DNA from: an uncultured Terriglobus sp. | GTDB taxonomy: Bacteria; Acidobacteriota; Terriglobia; Terriglobales; Acidobacteriaceae | Length of the DNA: 6,955 bases | Assembly: GCA_937859825.1 (NCBI GenBank) | Contig: CALMAP010000355.1 | Span: 6,607 to 13,561 of the forward strand | Direction: 5' to 3' | Shown: in pieces, positions 1-5,512 of the stretch | Layout of the letters: every line of letters starts with the position of its first letter | How positions within the stretch are numbered: the first letter of the stretch is position 1 | The notes under the pieces: model-generated | Databases searched by the model: none | The model's input: the letters and a program-made list of their open reading frames with translations, nothing else | Told to the model about the DNA's origin: nothing | Position numbers and translations under genes: made by a program

Positions 1-789
1 TTTGTCGATGAAATCTTCTTCTCCGTTCCGGCGGAAAAGCAGGTTGTAATCGGACTGGTAGAAGGTGCGCGCGCCATGGGCATCGATGTTCGCGTGGTGC
101 CTGATCTTTATGACGGCCTGGCGTGGAACGCGTCGGTCGAGTACATAGGTCAGTTCCCAACGATCCCGCTGCATCGCCGGGAGTTTCCGATTGGCGCATT
201 TATGATGAAACGTGCGCTGGACCTGACGCTTTCCACGATCGCTCTCGTGATCTTGTCGCCGATCATGCTGTTGATCGCGCTGATCGTGCGCATCGACTCG
301 CCTGGTCCCATCCTCTACCGCGCAAAGCGCATTGGCCGCAAGGGCAGAACGTTTTCCTGCTACAAGTTCCGGACCATGGTGCCTGAAGCCGACGCACTGA
401 AGGCCAAGCTGGCACACCTGAACGAACGCGATGGCATCCTGTTCAAACTGACGAACGATCCGCGTGTAACTCGGTTTGGCCGCATTCTCCGCAAGTACTC
501 GCTGGATGAACTCCCGCAGTTCTTTAATGTTCTGCGTGGAGACATGAGCCTGGTCGGGCCGCGGCCTCCGATGGCCGCGGAGGTGGAGCAGTACGACCTG
601 TCGCACCTGCGCAGGCTCGATGTGCTGCCCGGTATCACGGGGCTCTGGCAGGTCGAGGCGAGGCAGGACCCCTCGTTCGACAGTTACATCTCACTGGACA
701 CGGCGTACGTTGAAAACTGGACGATCTGGCTTGACCTGAAGATCCTGGTACGCACGGTCAACGTGGTGCTTGGCGGCACGGGAGCCTGA
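1..789 (+). CDS. Polyprenyl glycosylphosphotransferase (bacterial sugar transferase), 5'-truncated by the window edge
   Basis: The reading frame is open from base 1 and ends at TGA 787-789. An ATG at base 76 is internal, because the residues before it (starting FVDEIFFSVP) read as the end of the CoA-binding-like Rossmann domain that precedes the catalytic domain in this family. In window residue numbering, a hydrophobic membrane helix lies at about 72-98. Then come the SPGPILYRAKRIG region, YKFRTM, and the SLDELPQFFNVLRGDMSLVG block, where D169-E170 is the expected Asp-Glu catalytic dyad. The GPRP motif and the C-terminal PGITGLWQV motif follow. The family transfers a sugar-1-phosphate from a nucleotide sugar to undecaprenyl phosphate at the inner membrane, the first step of exopolysaccharide or O-antigen repeat-unit synthesis. 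The sugar (glucose, galactose or another) cannot be read from the sequence. Family assignment is very secure; the N-terminal membrane helices lie outside the window. The next gene starts 21 bases downstream on the same strand. Confidence 0.95.
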   Translation, partial: FVDEIFFSVPAEKQVVIGLVEGARAMGIDVRVVPDLYDGLAWNASVEYIGQFPTIPLHRREFPIGAFMMKRALDLTLSTIALVILSPIMLLIALIVRIDSPGPILYRAKRIGRKGRTFSCYKFRTMVPEADALKAKLAHLNERDGILFKLTNDPRVTRFGRILRKYSLDELPQFFNVLRGDMSLVGPRPPMAAEVEQYDLSHLRRLDVLPGITGLWQVEARQDPSFDSYISLDTAYVENWTIWLDLKILVRTVNVVLGGTGA

Positions 790-797
790 CCTCCCAG

Positions 798-803
798 TAA
801 AAT
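798..803 (+). promoter_or_regulatory. Candidate -10 element of nadE (leaderless type)
   Basis: The hexamer TAAAAT differs from TATAAT at one position and ends 7 bases before the GTG start of nadE, so transcription would begin at or near the start codon. No convincing -35 hexamer is seen at 16-18 bases spacing, and no Shine-Dalgarno sequence precedes the GTG. The promoter role is inferred from position and base match only. Confidence 0.4.
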
Positions 804-810
804 GTAAGTC

Positions 811-2484
811 GTGAAGATTGCACTAGCGCAACAAAATCCCACCGTCGGGGATTTTCAGCAGAACGTCTCCCGCATGGTTGAGATGGCAAGGCGCGCGGGA
901 GAGCTCGGCGCAAGGCTGGTTGTCTTTCCGGAGCTGAGCACGTGTGGCTATCCTCCCGCTGACCTGATCGAAAAGCCCGAGTTTCTTGAGGCTTCCGAAG
1001 CGGCTGCCAGTGTTCTCGTCATGGCGACTCGGGACAGCAACCTTCCAGCCCTGCTGTTTGGCAGCGTTCTGCGCTCGGAGAAGCGGCCCGGAAAACCGGC
1101 CCGCAACGTCGCCGTGCTGTGCGACGGTGGTGAGATCTTGCTGGTGCAGCAGAAGATGCTGCTGCCGTTCTACGACGTCTTCGATGAGCAGCGATACTTC
1201 GAGCCGGGTGAATCGCAGTCGCTGGTCACGCTCGATGGCGAGACCCTCGCCATCACCATCTGCGAGGACGCGTGGAACGACAAGGGCTTCTGGCCCGATC
1301 GCATGTACCGCGACGATCCTGTGGAACGCCTGATGGCGCAGCGCACTGCTGAGGGCAGCAGGGCAACGGTGCTGCTGAACATCTCTGCTTCGCCATACTG
1401 GGAAGGCAAGCTGCAAGTCCGTCGCGAGATGATGGCGGGGCGCGCCCGCAAGCATGGGGTGCCTGGCGCCATTGCCAACCAGGTGGGCGTCAACGACAGC
1501 CTTCTCTTCGACGGAGCGTCGTTCGCGCTTGGGCGCGAGGGTGAGGTCGTGGCTTCTGCCGCCGCATTCGGGGAAGATCTTGTGCTCTTCGACTCTGAAT
1601 GTGACACAGCAACTGCCGTCGCTCCTCTGCCTTCCAATATCGAAGCCGATTGGCAGGCGCTTGTCCTGGGCGTGCGTGATTACGTGCATAAGACCGGCTT
1701 CACCAAGGCGTTGGTTGGATTGAGCGGCGGCATTGATTCTGCCGTGGTCGCTGCCCTTGCCGTCGAGGCGCTTGGAGCCGCCAATGTGATGGGTGTGGGT
1801 ATGCCCAGCGGCTACTCCTCTTCCGGTTCAATCGACGATGCGCGGGAGCTCGCGGCAAATCTCGGCATACAGTTTGAGCTTCTCTCAATCGCGGATGGAT
1901 TCGACAGCCTGCAGGGCACGCTGCACCCACTGTTTCACGGAACAGAATTCGGCCTTGCGGAGGAGAACCTGCAATCCCGGCTTCGCGGCGTGCTGCTGAT
2001 GGCGCTGTCGAACAAGTTCGGCCACCTGGTGCTGACCACGGGCAACAAGAGCGAGATGTCCGTCGGATACTGCACGTTGTATGGCGACATGGTGGGAGCG
2101 CTGGCCGTGATCGGAGATGTGTGGAAGACGCGTGTTTACCAGCTTGCCCACCACGCAAACCGCGAGCGTGAGGTCATCCCTCAGAACACGATTAGCAAGC
2201 CGCCCTCGGCAGAGCTGCGGCCCGGCCAACTCGACACAGACTCACTGCCGCCTTATGAGGTGCTCGATCCGATCCTGCAGGCTTATGTCGAGCGCTACCA
2301 GTCGGCAGACAACATCGCGCGCGAGCAGCATGTATCTCTCGAAACCGTGACCAAGGTCCTTGGGTTGGTGGAGCGTAGCGAATACAAACGCCAGCAGGCC
2401 GCGCCCGTCCTAAAGATCACGCGTAAAAGTTTTGGAAGTGGACGGCGGTTCCCGATCGCAGCCCGTTTCCGTGTAGCAGAATAG
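811..2484 (+). CDS. nadE: Glutamine-dependent NAD+ synthase (NadE, EC 6.3.5.1)
   Basis: It catalyses the last step of NAD biosynthesis in the cytoplasm: ATP-dependent amidation of deamido-NAD+ using ammonia released from glutamine. The 557-residue protein has two domains. The N-terminal nitrilase/CN-hydrolase glutaminase domain (about 1-260) shows the Glu-Lys-Cys triad at E41 (FPELSTCGYPP), K115 (QQKMLLPFYDVFDE) and C151 (TICEDAW). The C-terminal synthetase domain (about 275-557) shows the ATP pyrophosphatase P-loop SGGIDS at 305-310 and the TTGNKSEMSVGY segment at 409-420, ending with a basic tail (KITRKSFGSGRRFP). Length and domain order match the fused bacterial enzyme. The GTG at 811 is chosen because MKIALAQQNPTVGDF is the standard N-terminus and the nearest upstream ATG (802) is followed at once by a stop codon. 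There is no Shine-Dalgarno; a -10-like hexamer 7 bases upstream suggests its own leaderless promoter within 21 bases of the preceding gene. Confidence 0.97.
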   Translation: MKIALAQQNPTVGDFQQNVSRMVEMARRAGELGARLVVFPELSTCGYPPADLIEKPEFLEASEAAASVLVMATRDSNLPALLFGSVLRSEKRPGKPARNVAVLCDGGEILLVQQKMLLPFYDVFDEQRYFEPGESQSLVTLDGETLAITICEDAWNDKGFWPDRMYRDDPVERLMAQRTAEGSRATVLLNISASPYWEGKLQVRREMMAGRARKHGVPGAIANQVGVNDSLLFDGASFALGREGEVVASAAAFGEDLVLFDSECDTATAVAPLPSNIEADWQALVLGVRDYVHKTGFTKALVGLSGGIDSAVVAALAVEALGAANVMGVGMPSGYSSSGSIDDARELAANLGIQFELLSIADGFDSLQGTLHPLFHGTEFGLAEENLQSRLRGVLLMALSNKFGHLVLTTGNKSEMSVGYCTLYGDMVGALAVIGDVWKTRVYQLAHHANREREVIPQNTISKPPSAELRPGQLDTDSLPPYEVLDPILQAYVERYQSADNIAREQHVSLETVTKVLGLVERSEYKRQQAAPVLKITRKSFGSGRRFPIAARFRVAE

Positions 2485-2513
2485 GCGTTCACGCGCGACG
2501 GAGCGCGAGAAGC

Positions 2514-2521
2514 AAAGGTGG
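2514..2521 (+). promoter_or_regulatory. Ribosome binding site of the DsbA-like gene
   Basis: AAAGGTGG lies just ahead of the ATG at 2525. The AAGG part is 6 bases from the start codon. It is the clearest Shine-Dalgarno sequence in the window and contrasts with the other starts. The 40-base gap after nadE shows no -10-like element close to the start, so this gene may be co-transcribed with nadE. Confidence 0.6.
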
Positions 2522-2524
2522 ATC

Positions 2525-3475
2525 ATGCGAACGTTCGTTACTGCGCTGCTGCTCGCAGCGTCTCTGACAGCACCGGCACTTACACAAACGGCAGCAGTCA
2601 ACAACCCGGGCACACCGGCGGATCTGTTTCCGCAGCCCAACCCGAAGTTTTTCGATGCCGCGTCGCCCAGCGTTGCTGAAGTCGAAGCATTCCTCAAGGT
2701 GCTGTGGGGCTACGACACCAACCGAACCTGGAGGGTCGAGGCAATCCAGAAGACCTCCGCACCCGGTGTCGCAAAGGTCACCATCTTTGTCGCGGACAAG
2801 AGCCAGGGCAACAAGGTGGAGAGCATCCGCTTCTTCACCACGCCCGATGGCAAACACGCCATCGCCGATTCTGTCTTTAACTTCGGCGTAAAGCCGTTTG
2901 AAGAAACACGCAAGGTGCTGGAGCAGCGTGCGGACGGGCCGTCCACCGGCCCCGCTGCCAAGACCCTGGAACTGGTCGAGTTCGCCGACATGCAGTGCCC
3001 GCACTGCAAAGAGGCTCAGCCCACCCTTGAAGGGTTACACCGTGACTTTCCCCAGGCCCACGTTGTTTTTCAGAACTTCCCACTCATAGACATTCACCCT
3101 TTTGCATTCAAAGCAGCGGCTTACGGGAACTGTGTCGCTCAGGCAAAGGGAGATGCAGCCTTCTTCGTCTATTTGCAGGATGTCTTCGACCATCAGGAGT
3201 CGCTCACACCCGAGATTGGCGATCAGACCCTGGCGAACGCTGTGACAAAAGCAGGCGCCAACGCCGCGAGTGTAGCCACGTGTGCCGCATACCCTGCGGC
3301 GAAGCAAAAGGTCGACGCACAGCTAAAGCTGGCCGAAGATCTGAACGTTGAACAGACACCTACCCTCGCAGTCAACGGCCACCTGATTCCAATCGGCTCG
3401 GTACCCTACGAGACGGTAAAGCAGATTGTGCAGTGGGACGCGCAGCAGAGTGGTGCCATAGCGGCAACGAAGTAG
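2525..3475 (+). CDS. Exported DsbA-family (thioredoxin_4) thiol-disulfide oxidoreductase with extra N-terminal domain
   Basis: The 316-residue product starts with a signal peptide (MRTFVTALLLAASLTAPALT, cleavage probably near residue 20), so it should act in the periplasm or be anchored on the outer face. Residues about 40-135 form a separate small domain (it includes the TPDGKHAIAD segment and ends near KPFEETRKVLEQRADG) of a type often found ahead of bacterial DsbA-like modules. The thioredoxin fold begins near 147 (LELVEFADMQCPHC), with the active-site CPHC at 158-161 and the cis-proline loop EQTPTLAVNG around P279. Two more cysteines, C203 and C253, lie in the helical insertion and could form a second disulfide. 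CPHC is the classical DsbA active-site sequence, which suggests an oxidising role in disulfide formation, but an isomerase or reductase role cannot be excluded and no DsbB/VKOR partner is in the window. The stop codon is one base from that of the convergent permease gene. Confidence 0.92.
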   Translation: MRTFVTALLLAASLTAPALTQTAAVNNPGTPADLFPQPNPKFFDAASPSVAEVEAFLKVLWGYDTNRTWRVEAIQKTSAPGVAKVTIFVADKSQGNKVESIRFFTTPDGKHAIADSVFNFGVKPFEETRKVLEQRADGPSTGPAAKTLELVEFADMQCPHCKEAQPTLEGLHRDFPQAHVVFQNFPLIDIHPFAFKAAAYGNCVAQAKGDAAFFVYLQDVFDHQESLTPEIGDQTLANAVTKAGANAASVATCAAYPAAKQKVDAQLKLAEDLNVEQTPTLAVNGHLIPIGSVPYETVKQIVQWDAQQSGAIAATK

Positions 3476-3476
3476 C

Positions 3477-4784
3477 TTATCTGTTCGGAAGAAAGAAGAA
3501 CCGCGCCAGAAAGAGGGCCGCCAGAAAGAACAGCAGCCAGTCCTGTTTTCTCGCGCGTCCACTTCCTAGCCGAAGCAGCGCATAGCTGCAGATGCCGATG
3601 CCGAGTCCATTTGCGATCGAGTAGCTGAGCGGAATGATGAGCAGGGTGAGAAATGCGGGGATGGCGACCAGCGGGTCAGCCCATTCGATCTCCGCAATGG
3701 AACTGGTCATCAGCGCTCCCACGATAATGAGCGCCGGTGCAGTTGCCGACGCAGGAATCGGACCGGCAAGTGGCGCGATAAAGAGGGCGAGCAGAAAGCA
3801 GGCCCCGGTCACAATTGCGGGTATACCCGTCCGCCCACCCACCGCAACACCAGCAGAAGATTCGATATACGAGCAGACGGTGCTGGTTCCGGTGAGCGCA
3901 CCTGCCACAGTGGCGGTTGCGTCCGCGAAGAAGATTCTGGAAAGCCGCGGGATCCGGTTTTCGCCATCGATCAAGCCAGCCTTCTTCGAGACGGCGATCA
4001 GCGTGCCGACATTGTCGAACAGGTCGACAAAGAGAAAGACGAAGATGATCTCAAGTCCGCCGAGGCGAATCGCTCCCGGCACATCCAGCTTCAAGGCTGT
4101 CGCTGTAAGTTCGCTCCAGTGGTAATGCTGCGGTGTCCACGGGGCGCGATGAAAAATGAACGCCGTGAGCACTGACCCAGCAACGCCGATCAGCAAAGAC
4201 GCGCGCACACGCAGCACCTGAAGACATGCGATCAGTGCAAGGCCGAAGAGCGAAAGAACCGTATCCGGCGAACGCAGGTTGCCCAGGGTCACTGCCGTGC
4301 TCGCGTCTTTGACGATAATGCCCGACTCGGTCAATCCAATAAATGCAATGAAGAGACCGATGCCGCCCGCAACTGCGGCGTGCAGTTCCTTCGGTATGGC
4401 CCCGACCAGCAACTGGCGGATGCCTCCAAGTGTCAGCAGCAGAAAGATAACGCCTGAAAGGAACACCGCACCCAGTGCGGTCTGCCAAGGCACGTGCATC
4501 TTCAAGCAAACCGTGTAGGTAAAGTAGGCGTTCAGGCCCATGCCGGGTGCGAGGGCAAGGGGGTAGCGGGCAAGCACGCCCATCAGAATAGAGCCGAATG
4601 CCGCGCAGGCGCAGGTAGCTGCCGTGACCGCGGCGATAGGCATGCCTGTCTTCGCGAGTATCGCGGGGTTTACGAAGATGATGTACGCCATGGTGACGAA
4701 AGTGGTCAGCCCGGCGACAATCTCAGTGCGCCAGTTCGCCTCAAGCCGCTGAAATTCAAAATACCGCTCGATGCGATCACGCAT
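3477..4784 (-). CDS. NCS2-type purine permease (AzgA/PbuG-like, hypoxanthine/guanine/adenine)
   Basis: This polytopic inner-membrane protein probably imports purine bases by proton symport. From the chosen start it is 435 residues, close to B. subtilis PbuG. Diagnostic segments in order: RTEIVAGLTTFVTMAYIIFV near the N-terminus; LAPGMGLNAYF at 78-88; the FVDLFDNVGT segment around 252-261; and TSTVCSYIESSAGVAVGGRT around 300-319, the substrate-binding signature of the AzgA-like group. Repeated hydrophobic stretches are consistent with the family's 12-14 membrane segments. The last helix is followed by a short basic end, LPNR. An ATG at 4835 extends the frame by 17 residues that have no family equivalent. 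The ATG at 4793 is another option, but 4784 gives MRDRIERYFEF, matching family N-termini, and overlaps the engB stop by 8 bases (ATGCGTGA). No good Shine-Dalgarno is present, so translation probably depends on coupling to engB. The exact purine specificity cannot be told from sequence. Confidence 0.93.
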   Translation of the reverse strand: MRDRIERYFEFQRLEANWRTEIVAGLTTFVTMAYIIFVNPAILAKTGMPIAAVTAATCACAAFGSILMGVLARYPLALAPGMGLNAYFTYTVCLKMHVPWQTALGAVFLSGVIFLLLTLGGIRQLLVGAIPKELHAAVAGGIGLFIAFIGLTESGIIVKDASTAVTLGNLRSPDTVLSLFGLALIACLQVLRVRASLLIGVAGSVLTAFIFHRAPWTPQHYHWSELTATALKLDVPGAIRLGGLEIIFVFLFVDLFDNVGTLIAVSKKAGLIDGENRIPRLSRIFFADATATVAGALTGTSTVCSYIESSAGVAVGGRTGIPAIVTGACFLLALFIAPLAGPIPASATAPALIIVGALMTSSIAEIEWADPLVAIPAFLTLLIIPLSYSIANGLGIGICSYALLRLGSGRARKQDWLLFFLAALFLARFFFLPNR

Positions 4785-5442
4785 CCGGGTCATCCAGAAA
4801 TATTCTGGGCCGCTGCTCGGCTGGCGGCACAGCAAGGATGCGTTCCCAGAGTTGCTTCATGCCACGGTCCTGCTTGCCCAGCTTCGCAGAGCAGGCAAGC
4901 ACTTCGTCAATGCCATGCTCACGCTTGAGCAGCGCGATGGACTTGCCAAGGGCATTGCTGGAAAGCCGGTCGCTCTTGGTTCCAACCACAAGGAACTTGC
5001 GATCGACAGAGCGCAGAAAATCGATCAGCTTACCATCGCTCTCCTGCGGCGGCACGTTCATGTCCACAAGGCAGAAGCAGAGCGCGAGTTGCGGACGCTC
5101 CGCGAGATATGGGTCGATGAAGGACGGCCACTCCGCCGAGATAGACTTCGAGATCTTGGCATATCCGTAGCCGGGCAGGTCGGCAAAGACACATCGGGGC
5201 AGCGGTCGCATTTGGCCGCCGGCCAGTTGCTCGTGTAGCGCAAAGAAGTTGATCGAGCGTGTGCGGCCCGGTGTGGACGAGACCCGGGCCTGCACCTCGC
5301 CAAGCAGGCCGTTAATCAGGCTGGATTTGCCGACATTGGAACGGCCAAGAAAGGCGATCTCCGGCGCGTCTCCGGTCTTTGCCGCGGAAGGGAACTGGTC
5401 TGCCGCAAAAGCAGATAAAAGAAATTGCGCTCGTAGCCGCAT
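4777..5442 (-). CDS. engB: Ribosome biogenesis GTP-binding protein EngB/YsxC/YihA
   Basis: This is an essential small GTPase that acts in assembly of the large ribosomal subunit in the cytoplasm. The 221-residue product has every GTPase motif: G1 GRSNVGKSS at 33-41, switch-I region STPGRTRSINFF with the G2 Thr, G3 DLPGYGYA at 88-95, G4 TKSD at 155-158 and G5 CSAK at 184-187. The start at 5442 gives MRLRAQFLLSAFAADQFP, the standard EngB beginning. A longer frame from 5541 would run through the divergent gene's start and adds 33 residues without family support. The segment between strands 2 and 3 (about 70-84) is roughly ten residues longer than in YsxC, and the C-terminus is slightly extended. 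A -10-like TACACT lies 6 bases upstream of the ATG and no Shine-Dalgarno is seen. The gene is the first of an apparent two-gene operon with the purine permease, which it overlaps by 8 bases. Confidence 0.96.
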   Translation of the reverse strand: MRLRAQFLLSAFAADQFPSAAKTGDAPEIAFLGRSNVGKSSLINGLLGEVQARVSSTPGRTRSINFFALHEQLAGGQMRPLPRCVFADLPGYGYAKISKSISAEWPSFIDPYLAERPQLALCFCLVDMNVPPQESDGKLIDFLRSVDRKFLVVGTKSDRLSSNALGKSIALLKREHGIDEVLACSAKLGKQDRGMKQLWERILAVPPAEQRPRIFLDDPDA

Positions 5443-5448
5443 GCTTTC

Positions 5449-5454
5449 AGTGTA
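5449..5454 (-). promoter_or_regulatory. Candidate -10 element of engB (leaderless type)
   Basis: On the minus strand the hexamer reads TACACT and is followed by six bases (GAAAGC) and then the engB ATG. It fits the TANNNT form of a -10 box and would place the transcript start at the start codon. No clear -35 hexamer is visible at the usual spacing. The role is inferred. Confidence 0.4.
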
Positions 5455-5499
5455 CGAGGCCGTGGCGGAAGTCCGGACACGGTCGAAGCGTGTGCGCGA

Positions 5500-5505
5500 T
5501 ACACT
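5500..5505 (+). promoter_or_regulatory. Candidate -10 element of the ATP-grasp-like gene (leaderless type)
   Basis: TACACT, the same hexamer as in front of engB, is followed by seven bases (CCTCAGC) and then the ATG at 5513. There is no Shine-Dalgarno sequence before this ATG. A GGACAC stretch at 5475-5480 is the only -35-like sequence and it matches poorly. Confidence 0.4.
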
Positions 5506-5512
5506 CCTCAGC

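Noticed and set aside
76..78. ATG at 76 as the start of the sugar transferase
   Set aside because: The frame is open to base 1 and the preceding residues continue the expected domain, so the gene is truncated by the window edge.
823..1689. 288-codon open frame on the minus strand opposite nadE
   Set aside because: It is a codon-bias shadow of a GC-rich gene: the product is rich in His, Arg and Gln with no recognisable motif, and the plus strand encodes an unmistakable NadE.
2492..2507. CGCGC-N6-GCGCG hairpin between nadE and the DsbA-like gene as a terminator
   Set aside because: Only 5 bp and not followed by a T-run; simple GC-rich repetition could produce it, and the genes may be co-transcribed.
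4785..4835. N-terminal extension of the permease starting at 4835
   Set aside because: The added residues are out-of-frame engB sequence with no counterpart in PbuG/AzgA; the start at 4784 matches the family N-terminus.
5249..5512. In-frame upstream extension of the ATP-grasp-like gene (ATG at 5249 or 5441)
   Set aside because: It lies antisense to the conserved coding part and start of engB, gives low-complexity arginine-rich sequence, and the ATG at 5513 fits the -10 element and the divergent layout better.
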